The position numbers were made by a program, and so were the translations under genes. From positions 3,038,001 to 3,102,000 of the forward strand of contig NZ_CP026952.1 in assembly GCF_003065605.1 (NCBI RefSeq): DNA of 64,000 bases, read 5' to 3'. The notes beneath the pieces are model-generated. The model worked only from the letters and a program-made list of their open reading frames with translations. It did no database searches and was not told the DNA's origin. The stretch is from Aeromicrobium chenweiae (GTDB taxonomy: Bacteria > Actinomycetota > Actinomycetes > Propionibacteriales > Nocardioidaceae). How positions within the stretch are numbered: position 1 is the stretch's first letter; every line of letters begins with the position of its first letter. Of the stretch, positions 10,348-18,386 are shown piece by piece.

Positions 10348-12755
10348 CGTGCCTTGATCGTGCGCACCGCCGAGTACGTCGACGTGATGTACGGGTTGCC
10401 GCGGAAGTAGACCTTGATCTTGTGGGTGCCCTTCTTCAGCGTCGGCAGCCGGATCGACTTCTTGCCGCCGCCGGAGCTGGAGAGCCGGACGATGCGGATG
10501 CGCTTCTTGCCGTCGTAGACCCGCAGCTCGCCGGTCGGGTGGGCGAACACGTCGGGCCGGTCGATGACCCGCACCTTGAGGGTGGCGCGCGAGGAGGTCT
10601 TGACCTTGGTCCGCAGCCTCGTCGACACCTTGGCCGACAGCTTCTTGACCGTGATCCCGCGACGGGGCGAGGAGGCCGGCGGGGTGGTCGTGTCACCGAG
10701 GTACGCCGCACGGAACGGCGTGCTGCCGGGCTTGAGCCGGCGCGCGGCGGCGGCCGGCACCGTGATGCTGGCCGTGCCGTTCGACCGGACCGTGGCGGTC
10801 CCGAACGTCGCACCGGCGTCCGACAGCAGCCGGATCGTGCCGCCGGTCGCCCCCGCCACCGTGGCGGTGACCGTGAACGCCTGGCCGTACCGGGGCTGTG
10901 CCGACGGCCCCCGCAGGGTGACCGCGGGACCTGCTGGGACGGGTGCCGACGCCGTCGAGGTGGTGGACAGCTTCGCGAAGGCGGACGTCGACGGCGCGAC
11001 GGTCACCGTGACGGCCTTGCCGATGTCGGCGAGCGTCGGCCAGTAGACGCTGGCGGTCCCCTTGACCACCCCGGCCACCTTCCACGTGTACCGCGGGGCG
11101 GAGGGGGTCCGGACCCACGTGCCGACGGAGGTCCGCAGCGGCTCCCCCACGATCACGCGGCCGGAGATCACCGGCGCGGTCAGCGGCGCCTGGACCCGAC
11201 TCAGGTCGAGGAGGCCGCGTCCGCACCACTGCCGCCCGGGCGCGGTGCAGTTGATGTCGTAGCGGTCCACGCCGACGGCCTTCTTGGCGTATGCGCTGGA
11301 GCGCGCGCGGAAGGGCGTCACCGACGCGTACAGCGCGTCCCTCATCTGGGTCGGCGTCGTGAGCCCGAGGCCGTGCAGCAGGGCCGCTGCGCCTGCGACC
11401 TGCGGTGAGGCCATGCTCGTGCCCTCGTTGGCGACGTAGCCGTTCTGGGCCGGGCCCCTGGTGCCGGAGTTGCCCAGCGACCAGATGATGTCTCCCTTGG
11501 CGCGCTCGCTGCCGCGGTAGGGATCCACCTGCGAGTCGCCGCCCGGTGCGGACAGGTCGACCGTCGAGCCCACGTTGGAGTAGACCGCGCTGAAGCCGTT
11601 GATGCTCGTCGCGCCCACCGAGACGAACTCCGAGCACGAAGCCGGGGTGACCCGGTTGGCGTTGCCGCCGTCGTTGCCGGCGGCCGCGACGTAGAGCGTG
11701 CCCCGCGCCTTGCCGAGCTTCGCGGCAGCGTTGAACACCTTGCACTCGGCCTCGCGCTGCGTCGCGGTGCCCGGCGAGCCGGCCAGCGACAGGTTGGCGA
11801 CGGCCGCCGGGTTGGCGTTGTCGGCGAGTCCGGAGACGCGGATGCCGGCGGCCCACTTCATGGCGTCGACGATGTCGCTGTCCCAGCCACCGCACCGTCC
11901 GAGCGCCCGGATCGGCTGCACCTTGACGTTCGGCGCGACGGCTGCGATCCCGGCGCCGTTGTTGGTGGCGGCGGCGATCTGGCCGGCCACGAACGTGCCG
12001 TGCCACGAGCTGTTGCTCGACCCCGGGAAGTCGCACTGCCCCTCGGTGAACCAGTCCCCCGGGTCGCGCGGGTCGTTGTCGCGTCCTGGGGTGCCGTCGT
12101 TGTCCAGCGCCTTGGACGAGTACGTGTCGGCGCCGGGCACGCGCTGCGACGAGGGGAGGTCCGGGTGGTCGAGGATCCCCGTGTCGATCACGGCCACGAC
12201 CGTCGTCGCCCGGCCCTGGGTCTTGCGCCAGAGCGAGGGCGCCTTGATGCTGTAGCCGCCGCCGGCCGGCACGCCGAGCTTCGAGTTCGTGGTGTAACCG
12301 CGGTTCCACAGGTTGTGCTGCGCCGTGAACAGCGTGTCGTTCGTGGTGACCGGCGGCTGGGTCTGCACCTGGCGCAGCCGGTTGGGGACGGCCCAGACGA
12401 CGTCGCTGCGCTCGGAGATCTCGTTCGCGACGTCCTCGGCCACGTCGGCCGGGACCACCTCGTCGAAGTCCACCGTCGAGACGTTGGTCAGCAGCGGCTT
12501 GTCGGCCGCGACCTCCACCCCGTCGCCGACCGCGTCGTCCGTGGCCTCCAGCAGCGCATCGGACGGTGCGCCGGTCGTCGTCTCCACGATGATCCCCCGG
12601 GCGACGTCCGGGACCTTGGCCTTCACGGCCGGGCCGCCCTTGGGCGAGCCCACCGCGCGGTCCGGCACGTCCTCGGCGGATGCGCCGACCGCGAGGCCGG
12701 CGAAGGCCAGCGAGGTGGCGACGGCGACGGTCACGGTCCGGCGGAGGCTGAGCAC
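10344..12755 (-). CDS. Secreted S8 (subtilisin-like) serine protease with C-terminal Ig-like domains
   Basis: About 803 aa. The catalytic triad is complete: Asp in VVAVIDTGILDHPDL, His in SSWHGTFVAGQIAA and Ser in NEGTSMASPQVAGAAALL (D191, H252, S447 from the chosen start). A signal peptide (LSLRRTVTVAVATSLAFAG, cut after ASA) and a propeptide of about 90 residues precede the protease. After it come an Ig-like repeat of the same type as in the CHAP protein at 18.4 kb, then further beta-sandwich modules and a very basic tail. The GTG at 12755 puts the signal peptide at the N-terminus. GTG codons at 12770 and 12788 are alternatives, so the start is uncertain. Confidence 0.9.
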   Translation of the reverse strand: MLSLRRTVTVAVATSLAFAGLAVGASAEDVPDRAVGSPKGGPAVKAKVPDVARGIIVETTTGAPSDALLEATDDAVGDGVEVAADKPLLTNVSTVDFDEVVPADVAEDVANEISERSDVVWAVPNRLRQVQTQPPVTTNDTLFTAQHNLWNRGYTTNSKLGVPAGGGYSIKAPSLWRKTQGRATTVVAVIDTGILDHPDLPSSQRVPGADTYSSKALDNDGTPGRDNDPRDPGDWFTEGQCDFPGSSNSSWHGTFVAGQIAAATNNGAGIAAVAPNVKVQPIRALGRCGGWDSDIVDAMKWAAGIRVSGLADNANPAAVANLSLAGSPGTATQREAECKVFNAAAKLGKARGTLYVAAAGNDGGNANRVTPASCSEFVSVGATSINGFSAVYSNVGSTVDLSAPGGDSQVDPYRGSERAKGDIIWSLGNSGTRGPAQNGYVANEGTSMASPQVAGAAALLHGLGLTTPTQMRDALYASVTPFRARSSAYAKKAVGVDRYDINCTAPGRQWCGRGLLDLSRVQAPLTAPVISGRVIVGEPLRTSVGTWVRTPSAPRYTWKVAGVVKGTASVYWPTLADIGKAVTVTVAPSTSAFAKLSTTSTASAPVPAGPAVTLRGPSAQPRYGQAFTVTATVAGATGGTIRLLSDAGATFGTATVRSNGTASITVPAAAARRLKPGSTPFRAAYLGDTTTPPASSPRRGITVKKLSAKVSTRLRTKVKTSSRATLKVRVIDRPDVFAHPTGELRVYDGKKRIRIVRLSSSGGGKKSIRLPTLKKGTHKIKVYFRGNPYITSTYSAVRTIKAR

Positions 12756-12869
12756 AGCTGGTGATCCCACTCTGAGGGCACGAAGCACGCACGCTTCATG
12801 CGGAACCTCCAAAGTATCAGCCGGCGCCCACACGACCGGTCGTCCGACCTGTGGGTGCCCGCACGCGCA

Positions 12870-12901
12870 GGACGCCCGCCACCTTGCGGTGACGGGCGTC
12901 C
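12870..12901 (-). terminator. Hairpin after rplQ
   Basis: Fourteen-base arms ggacgcccgccacc and ggtgacgggcgtcc pair with one mismatch around the loop ttgc. It starts 18 bases after the rplQ stop and should end the infA-rplQ transcript before the subtilase gene. No T-tract is present. Confidence 0.6.
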
Positions 12902-12918
12902 TGGGTGCTGCGGATGAG

Positions 12919-13488
12919 CTACTTGGCGTCGTCCTCGGCCGGAGCCTCGGAGTCGGTCGAGGCCTCGACGGTCTCGGCCGCCTCGGGGGCGTCCTGGGCC
13001 GCCTCGACGACGTCGACGTCCGTGCCGAGGTCGTCGGACGGGGCGTCCTCCGACGGGGCAGCGGCAGCCTCGGGCTCGGCGGCCGGAGCCGTCGCGCCCT
13101 TCTTCGGCGTCTGGTTCTGTGCGCCGAACTGCTTCGCCTCGACGATCTCGATCACAGCCATGGGGGCGTTGTCGCCCTTGCGCGGCGCGATCTTCGTGAT
13201 GCGGGTGTATCCGCCGGGACGGGTCGCCATGGCGGGCCCGATCTCGGTGAACAGCGTGTGCAGGATGCTCTTGTCACGGATGACCTTGACGACCTGGCGG
13301 CGGTTGGCCACCGTGTCGGTCTTGGCCTTGGTGATGAGCGACTCGGCGTACGGACGCAGACGGCGGGCCTTGGCCTCGGTCGTCGTGATCTTGCCGTGCT
13401 CGAACAGGTTCTGCGCGAGGTTGGCGAGGATCAGCCGCTGGTGAGCCGGGCTACCGCCGAGGCGGGGGCCCTTCGTGGGGGTGGGCAT
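12919..13488 (-). CDS. rplQ: 50S ribosomal protein L17
   Basis: 189 aa. The L17 core ([20 protein letters not shown] to IVEAKQF) fills the first 125 residues. The remaining 65 form a tail rich in Ala, Glu, Asp and Ser, typical for this group of Actinobacteria and probably disordered. Last gene of the infA-rpmJ-rpsM-rpsK-rpsD-rpoA-rplQ cluster, followed by a hairpin terminator. truA, often the next gene, is missing here. Confidence 0.96.
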   Translation of the reverse strand: MPTPTKGPRLGGSPAHQRLILANLAQNLFEHGKITTTEAKARRLRPYAESLITKAKTDTVANRRQVVKVIRDKSILHTLFTEIGPAMATRPGGYTRITKIAPRKGDNAPMAVIEIVEAKQFGAQNQTPKKGATAPAAEPEAAAAPSEDAPSDDLGTDVDVVEAAQDAPEAAETVEASTDSEAPAEDDAK

Positions 13489-13554
13489 GATGATTACTCC
13501 AGTTTCGGTGTGATCGGCTTCGACGCGGACGAGAGCAGGAAGCCGTCTGGGCGC

Positions 13555-14565
13555 TTAGTACTGCTCGTCCTCGGCGAAGCTGGCGTCGTCGTCGTACGCC
13601 TCGATGGCAGCGGACGGGTCGAAACCGGCCGGGCTGTCCTTGAGCGAAAGACCCATCTCGCTGAGCTTGGCCTTGACCTCGTCGATCGACTTCGAACCGA
13701 AGTTGCGGATGTCGAGCAGGTCCTGCTCCGAGCGCGTGATGAGCTCGCCCACGGTGTGGACGCCCTCGCGCTTGAGGCAGTTGTAGGACCGGACCGTGAA
13801 GTTGAGGTCCTCGATCGGCAGGGCCAGGTCGGCAGCGAGCTGCTCGTCGACCGGGCTCGGACCGATGTCGATGCCCTCGGCCTCCACGTTCAGCTCACGC
13901 GCCAGGCCGAACAGCTCGACCAGGGTCGAGCCGGCCGACGCGATCGCGTCGCGCGGAAGGATCGACTTCTTGGTCTCGACGTCGATGACGAGCTTGTCGA
14001 AGTCGGTGCGCTGCTCGACGCGGGTCGCCTCGACCTTGTACGTCACCTTCAGGACCGGCGAGTAGATCGAGTCGACCGGCATGCGGCCGATCTCTTCGTC
14101 ACCGGACTTGTTCTGGACGGCGGACACGTAGCCACGGCCACGCTCGACGACGAGCTCGATCTCGATCTTGCCCTTGGCGTTGAGCGTCGCGATGTGCAGA
14201 TCGGGGTTGTGGACCTCGACACCAGCCGGGGGCTGGATGTCGGCGGCGGTCACGTTGCCCTCACCCTCCTTGCGGAGGTACATGACGACGGGCTCGTCGT
14301 TCTCCGAGGAGACCACGAGACCCTTCAGGTTGAGGATGATCTCGGTGACGTCCTCGGTCACGCCGGGGACGGTCGAGAACTCGTGCAGGACACCGTCGAT
14401 CTTGATCGAGGTGACGGCTGCACCCGGGATCGACGACAGCAGCGTACGACGCAGCGAGTTGCCGAGGGTGTAGCCGAAGCCGGGCTCGAGGGGCTCGATG
14501 ACGAACCGCGAACGGAACTCGTCGACGACCTCTTCGGACAGGGCGGGGCGCTGGGCGATCAGCAT
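13555..14565 (-). CDS. rpoA: DNA-directed RNA polymerase subunit alpha
   Basis: 336 aa from the ATG at 14565 ([17 protein letters not shown]), with aaggaaag as ribosome binding site. A GTG seven codons upstream is possible but unlike the family. The N-terminal domain (about 1-230, dimerisation; [18 protein letters not shown]) starts assembly of the enzyme. The C-terminal domain (about 250-315; [20 protein letters not shown]) contacts promoter UP elements and activators. It lies between rpsD and rplQ in the usual alpha-operon order. Confidence 0.97.
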   Translation of the reverse strand: MLIAQRPALSEEVVDEFRSRFVIEPLEPGFGYTLGNSLRRTLLSSIPGAAVTSIKIDGVLHEFSTVPGVTEDVTEIILNLKGLVVSSENDEPVVMYLRKEGEGNVTAADIQPPAGVEVHNPDLHIATLNAKGKIEIELVVERGRGYVSAVQNKSGDEEIGRMPVDSIYSPVLKVTYKVEATRVEQRTDFDKLVIDVETKKSILPRDAIASAGSTLVELFGLARELNVEAEGIDIGPSPVDEQLAADLALPIEDLNFTVRSYNCLKREGVHTVGELITRSEQDLLDIRNFGSKSIDEVKAKLSEMGLSLKDSPAGFDPSAAIEAYDDDASFAEDEQY

Positions 14566-14638
14566 GTTCTTTCCTTTCCGAACCAACCTCTATATGAAGG
14601 TCCGGGTAGTGCTCTGTCTCCAGAGCGTGGGGGTGGGA

Positions 14639-15247
14639 TCAGATCTTGGAGTAGAACTCCACGATCAGCTGTTCCTGGATCGGAACGGTGATCTGCTCAC
14701 GGACGGGCTGGGCGTGGACGAGGATGCGACCGCGGTCGGGCGCAACGTCCAGCCATGCCGGCACGGTGTCCTTGTCGTGGGTCTCACGCGCGACGATGAA
14801 CGGCGTGGTCTCCAGCGACTTGGGCTTGACGTCGATGATGTCGTGCTTGCTCACCTGGAACGACGGGATGTCGGTCTTGACGCCGTTCACGATGAAGTGA
14901 CCGTGGTTGACGAGCTGACGGGCGTGACGACGCGTGCGGGCGAAGCCGGCACGGTAGACGACGTTGTCCAGACGCGACTCCAGGATCTGGAGCAGGTTGT
15001 CACCGGTCTTGCCGGGACGACGCGACGCGAGCTCGTAGTACTTGCGGAACTGCTTCTCGAGGACGCCGTAGGTGTAGCGCGCCTTCTGCTTCTCGAGCAG
15101 CTGGTTGCGGTACTCCGACTCCTTGACACGCGCGCGGCCGTGCTGGCCGGGAGGGTAAGGACGCTTTTCGAATGCAGCGTCACCACCAACGAGGTCGATG
15201 CCGAGACGGCGCGACTTCTTGGTGAGAGGTCCGGTGTAACGGGCCAT
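14639..15247 (-). CDS. rpsD: 30S ribosomal protein S4 (zinc-free type)
   Basis: 202 aa. S4 nucleates 16S rRNA folding. The S4 RNA-binding domain is seen at RLDNVVYRAGFARTRRHARQ and GHFIVNGVKTDIPSFQV. The N-terminal region, where some S4 proteins carry a four-cysteine zinc knuckle, has no cysteine, so this is the C-minus form. Co-directional with rpsK and rpoA, with gaps of 32 and 73 bases. Confidence 0.97.
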   Translation of the reverse strand: MARYTGPLTKKSRRLGIDLVGGDAAFEKRPYPPGQHGRARVKESEYRNQLLEKQKARYTYGVLEKQFRKYYELASRRPGKTGDNLLQILESRLDNVVYRAGFARTRRHARQLVNHGHFIVNGVKTDIPSFQVSKHDIIDVKPKSLETTPFIVARETHDKDTVPAWLDVAPDRGRILVHAQPVREQITVPIQEQLIVEFYSKI

Positions 15248-15279
15248 GGGTGATTACTCCTAGGAAGAAAAGATCGACG

Positions 15280-15675
15280 TCAGAGACGACGGTGCTTGGG
15301 GGGACGGCAGCCGTTGTGGGGGCTGGGGGTCACGTCGGAGATGGTGCCGACCTCGAGGCCGACTCCGCTCAGCGACCGGATCGCCGTCTCGCGGCCCGAA
15401 CCGGGGCCCTTCACGAAGACGTCGACCTTCTTCATCCCGTGCTCCATCGCCTGACGACCGGCCGACTCCGCGGCCATGCCGGCAGCGAACGGCGTCGACT
15501 TGCGCGAGCCCTTGAAACCGACGGTTCCGCCGGAGGCCCAGGCAATCACGGCACCCGTGGGGTCCGTGATGGTGACGTGGGTGTTGTTGAACGTGCTCTT
15601 GATGTGGGCCTCGCCCTGAGCGACGTTCTTCTTCTCCTTGCGGCGAACCTTCTTGCCAGCTGTCTTAGGAGGCAT
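15280..15675 (-). CDS. rpsK: 30S ribosomal protein S11
   Basis: 131 aa. Platform protein near the Shine-Dalgarno helix. The N-terminal Lys/Arg block ([10 protein letters not shown]), [16 protein letters not shown] and the C-terminal [16 protein letters not shown] are intact. It starts 6 bases after rpsM, so it is translated from the same message. Confidence 0.97.
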   Translation of the reverse strand: MPPKTAGKKVRRKEKKNVAQGEAHIKSTFNNTHVTITDPTGAVIAWASGGTVGFKGSRKSTPFAAGMAAESAGRQAMEHGMKKVDVFVKGPGSGRETAIRSLSGVGLEVGTISDVTPSPHNGCRPPKHRRL

Positions 15676-15681
15676 GCGCTA

Positions 15682-16050
15682 TCACTTCTTCTTTCCGGCG
15701 ACGGTGCGCTTGGGGCCCTTGCGGGTACGCGCGTTGGTCTTGGTGCGCTGGCCGCGAACGGGCAGGTGCGCACGGTGGCGGCGGCCCTGGTAGCTGCCGA
15801 TCTCCATCTTGCGGCGAATGTCTGCCGTGACGTTGCGGCGAAGATCGCCCTCGGTCTGGTAGTTCGCTTCGATGTGATCGCGCAGGGCGACGAGGTCGTC
15901 GTCGTCGAGCTCGTGGACGCGCTTGTCCGGGCTGATGCCGGTTGCTGCGAGGGTCTCGGTCGCACGGGTGCGGCCGATCCCGAATACATATGTGAGTGCG
16001 ATCTCGATGCGCTTCTCGCGCGGGAGATCGACTCCTACGAGGCGTGCCAT
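15682..16050 (-). CDS. rpsM: 30S ribosomal protein S13
   Basis: 122 aa from the ATG at 16050 ([19 protein letters not shown]). An upstream in-frame start at 16086 would add 12 residues not found in the family. The tRNA-contacting C-terminus ([20 protein letters not shown]) is intact. A gap of 196 bases separates it from rpmJ, long for this cluster. Confidence 0.97.
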   Translation of the reverse strand: MARLVGVDLPREKRIEIALTYVFGIGRTRATETLAATGISPDKRVHELDDDDLVALRDHIEANYQTEGDLRRNVTADIRRKMEIGSYQGRRHRAHLPVRGQRTKTNARTRKGPKRTVAGKKK

Positions 16051-16246
16051 GTAGGCATTTCCTTCCATTCGGCGAGGTATGGCCACCTGATGCGTCCCAA
16101 CTGCCTCCAGGATGCTCCCTTGCCTCGGTCGAGGTGGGAACCATCCTGAGTCGGGCCCCGGCCTACGCTTCCGGGGGTGACCCGCCGCTGTTCCGTGCTG
16201 CGGCGGGAGCGATCAGATGTTTCGGTGGTGCTGTGAAGAGGACTGC
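16051..16246 (-). other. rpmJ-rpsM spacer with hairpin
   Basis: This 196-base gap inside the alpha operon holds no gene. An 8-bp perfect inverted repeat (cccgccgc at 16181-16188, gcggcggg at 16200-16207, 11-base loop) could form in the leader of rpsM. A second promoter or an autoregulation site (S4 controls this operon in E. coli) could be here. Neither can be shown from sequence. Confidence 0.35.
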
Positions 16247-16360
16247 TTAACCCTGACGCTGCTTGTGGCGGGGGTTCTCGCAGATCACCATGACGCGGCC
16301 GTGGCGACGAATCACCTTGCACTTGTCACAGATCTTCTTCACGCTCGGGTTGACCTTCAT
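16247..16360 (-). CDS. rpmJ: 50S ribosomal protein L36 (zinc-binding type)
   Basis: 37 aa, from ATG at 16360 to TAA at 16247-16249. The sequence starts [19 protein letters not shown] and ends NPRHKQRQG. The zinc ligands C11, C14, C27 and H32 are all present, so this is the C-plus form. It lies between infA and rpsM as usual. Confidence 0.95.
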   Translation of the reverse strand: MKVNPSVKKICDKCKVIRRHGRVMVICENPRHKQRQG

Positions 16361-16414
16361 CGAGATTCTCTCTTTGGGATCTGAACGTGTGTACGAATGT
16401 CGTGTGGTGCGGAG

Positions 16415-16636
16415 TTACTTGTAGCGGTAGACGATGCGACCGCGGGAGAGGTCGTACGGCGAGAGCTCCACCACGACCCGGTCCTCGGGGAGGATGCGGA
16501 TGTAGTGCTGACGCATCTTGCCGCTGATGTGCGCGAGAACCTTGTGGCCGTTGGCCAGCTCAACACGGAACATCGCGTTGGGCAGCGCCTCGACAACGGC
16601 ACCTTCCATCTCGATGACGCCTTCTTTTTTCGCCAT
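16415..16636 (-). CDS. infA: Translation initiation factor IF-1
   Basis: 73 aa from the ATG at 16636 ([19 protein letters not shown]). An in-frame start 10 codons upstream gives a tail the family lacks. IF-1 is one OB fold that blocks the A site during initiation. The blocks [20 protein letters not shown] and [14 protein letters not shown] are typical. First gene of the alpha cluster, with a clear promoter about 125 bases upstream. Confidence 0.97.
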   Translation of the reverse strand: MAKKEGVIEMEGAVVEALPNAMFRVELANGHKVLAHISGKMRQHYIRILPEDRVVVELSPYDLSRGRIVYRYK

Positions 16637-16758
16637 AACCTCTTCTTCGGTTGCGTGTCCTGTCACATCGGCCGGGCACCCCTGGATCGCCGCAGGAGCG
16701 GCACCACGACCTGACGGGTCAAGACATGGGAAGGGGGACCTGAAAAGGCCGACTCTCG

Positions 16759-16788
16759 ATTCTACGCCTACGCGGGCGGCAGACTCAA
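16759..16788 (-). promoter_or_regulatory. Promoter of infA and the alpha cluster
   Basis: On the minus strand: TTGAGT (16783-16788), an 18-base spacer and TAGAAT (16759-16764), which differs from TATAAT at one base. The transcript would start about 115 bases before infA. The small stem accccgc/gcgggt type repeat at 16799-16820 just upstream may end the Lrp-family gene. Confidence 0.65.
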
Positions 16789-16820
16789 ATCAAGGCCCAC
16801 CCGCTCCTCGTGCGGCGGGT

Positions 16821-17288
16821 TCAGCGGGGCGGCCCGAGCTCGGTCTGCCCGGGCCCGTAGCGCTCGATCAGCCGTGACAGCACGATGGCGGTCTCGGTGT
16901 GGTCGACGTTCGCCGTCTCGACCCGTACGCGCTCCAGCGCCCGCTCGAGGTCACGCACGTCCTTGGCGACGATGTGCAAGATGGCGTCCGCGGGGCCCGA
17001 GACGGTCGCCGCCGAGTGGATCTCCGGGACGCGACCGAAGGCGGCGCGCAGCTCGTCGGGCGAGATCGTGCCCTTGCAGTGCACCTCGACGTACGCCTCG
17101 GTGGTCCAGCCGATCTGGTGCGGGTCGAGCACGGCCGTGAACCCGCTGATCACACCGTCGTCGACCAGACGGTCCATGCGCCGCTTGACCGCGGGGGCCG
17201 AGAGCCCGATCCGCTCCCCGATCGCGGCGTAGCTGGCGCGGCCGTCCTCGAGGAGGCACCCGATGAGCTGGCGGTCGAGATCGTCCAT
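16821..17288 (-). CDS. Lrp/AsnC family transcriptional regulator
   Basis: 155 aa. Residues 1-55 are the winged helix-turn-helix (DDLDRQLIGCLLEDGRASYA, IGLSAPAVKRRMDRLVDDGV). The rest is the RAM ligand domain (AYVEVHCKGTISPDELRAAF, ATVSGPADAILHIVAKDVRD). It is divergent from the dimethylargininase-like gene, and the shared spacer has a paired TTGCAA repeat that is its likely operator. It probably controls that gene in response to arginine or a related amino acid (inference from the pairing). Confidence 0.92.
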   Translation of the reverse strand: MDDLDRQLIGCLLEDGRASYAAIGERIGLSAPAVKRRMDRLVDDGVISGFTAVLDPHQIGWTTEAYVEVHCKGTISPDELRAAFGRVPEIHSAATVSGPADAILHIVAKDVRDLERALERVRVETANVDHTETAIVLSRLIERYGPGQTELGPPR

Positions 17289-17297
17289 CGCACCAGT

Positions 17298-17335
17298 GTT
17301 GCAAGATTCCGCCGTGAGATCGAGTCCCTTGCAAC
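17298..17335. promoter_or_regulatory. Likely Lrp-type operator between regulator and dimethylargininase gene
   Basis: GTTGCAAG at 17298-17305 and its exact reverse complement CTTGCAAC at 17328-17335 face each other. Each contains the palindrome TTGCAA, and their spacing is exactly 30 bases, close to three helical turns, as expected for a regulator that binds as stacked dimers. The first copy lies 10 bases from the regulator start. Confidence 0.6.
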
Positions 17336-17444
17336 AAATCGCTGGTCAAAGCGCGGTTTCGGATTCGTTGATGTGGTCCTGCGCTCCCTAGCATGAGTGC
17401 ATCGCGCAGAGCCGCTGCCTGACCCCACCCCCGGAGGCCTCCTC

Positions 17445-18308
17445 TTGACCGTTCTCGACACCCGCCCGGGCACCGCGCCGGCGACCATCCGGTCCGCACG
17501 CACCCGTCACTACCTGATGTGCGCGCCCGAGCACTTCCAGGTCACCTACGCGATCAACCCGTGGATGGACCCGGCCAACCGGGTGGACGCCGACCGCGCC
17601 CGGGTGCAGTGGGAGATCCTGCGCAACACCTACCTCAGCCTGGGCCACCGCGTCGATCTCGTCGACCCGGTCGCCGGCCAGCCCGACATGGTGTTCGCGG
17701 CCAACGGCGGGCTCGTCGTCGGCGATCGTGCGTACGGCGCGAAGTTCCGCCACGCCGAGCGCGCCGCCGAGGGCGGGGCGTACGCCGCGTGGCTGACCGG
17801 TCGGGGCCTGCAGGTCACGGAGCCGGAACACACCAACGAGGGCGAGGGCGACTTCCTCGCGCTGGGCTCGATGATCCTGGCCGGCACGGGCTTCCGCACC
17901 TCCCTGCAGGCGCACATCGAGGCAGCCGACGCCGTGGACCGCCCGGTCGTGTCCCTCGAGCTCGTCGATCCGCGGTTCTACCACCTGGACGTCGCCATCG
18001 CGGTGCTCGACGACGGCAACGGCGACGCGCCCGCCGACATCGCCTACTACCCGGGCGCGTTCAGCCGGCACAGCCAGCGCACGCTGCGCGAGCTGTTCCC
18101 CGACGCGATCCTGTGCTCGCCCGCGGACGCCGCCGTGCTGGGCCTCAACGCCGTGAGCGACGGCCACCACGTCGTCCTGCCCGCGGAGGCGACCGGGCTG
18201 GCCGCGAGCCTGCGGCAGCGCGGCTACACCCCCGTGCCGGTGGACCTGGGCGAGTTCCTGAAGTCCGGCGGCAGCGTGAAGTGCTGCACGATGGAGCTCC
18301 ACCGCTAG
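17445..18308 (+). CDS. Dimethylargininase (DDAH)-like amidinotransferase-fold enzyme
   Basis: 287 aa from a TTG at 17445, chosen because a full ggagg ribosome binding site (17433-17437) is seven bases away and no ATG fits. Motifs of the guanidino-modifying fold: HYLMCAPEHFQVTYAINPWM at the N-terminus, the substrate loop PDMVFAANGGLVV, the acidic EGEGDFLALG, catalytic His in RFYHLDVAIAVL and catalytic Cys in GGSVKCCTMELHR at the end. Members hydrolyse dimethylarginine, arginine or similar guanidino groups to citrulline-type products. M. tuberculosis Rv2323c, next to an AsnC-type regulator, is comparable. Substrate unproven. Confidence 0.85.
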   Translation: MTVLDTRPGTAPATIRSARTRHYLMCAPEHFQVTYAINPWMDPANRVDADRARVQWEILRNTYLSLGHRVDLVDPVAGQPDMVFAANGGLVVGDRAYGAKFRHAERAAEGGAYAAWLTGRGLQVTEPEHTNEGEGDFLALGSMILAGTGFRTSLQAHIEAADAVDRPVVSLELVDPRFYHLDVAIAVLDDGNGDAPADIAYYPGAFSRHSQRTLRELFPDAILCSPADAAVLGLNAVSDGHHVVLPAEATGLAASLRQRGYTPVPVDLGEFLKSGGSVKCCTMELHR

Positions 18309-18328
18309 CCCCGACCACTCGCTCCTGA

Positions 18329-18357
18329 GTGGGACCAAAGTCCTGATCGAGTCCCAC
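18329..18357. terminator. Inverted repeat after the dimethylargininase gene
   Basis: GTGGGAC (18329-18335) and GTCCCAC (18351-18357) are perfect reverse complements with a 15-base loop. It may end the upstream transcript or act as an operator for the CHAP gene 30 bases on. Confidence 0.35.
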
Positions 18358-18374
18358 GAACCCCATCCGTCACG

Positions 18375-18380
18375 TAGAGT
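18375..18380 (+). promoter_or_regulatory. -10 element of a leaderless CHAP-protein gene
   Basis: TAGAGT lies exactly at -12 to -7 counted from the GTG at 18387, so transcription would start on the start codon. No ribosome binding site precedes the GTG, which supports a leaderless message. Confidence 0.55.
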
Positions 18381-18386
18381 GTCGGC

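Noticed and set aside
10693..12792. 699-codon alternative frame over the subtilase gene
   Set aside because: It lacks the catalytic motifs, which are all in the other frame.
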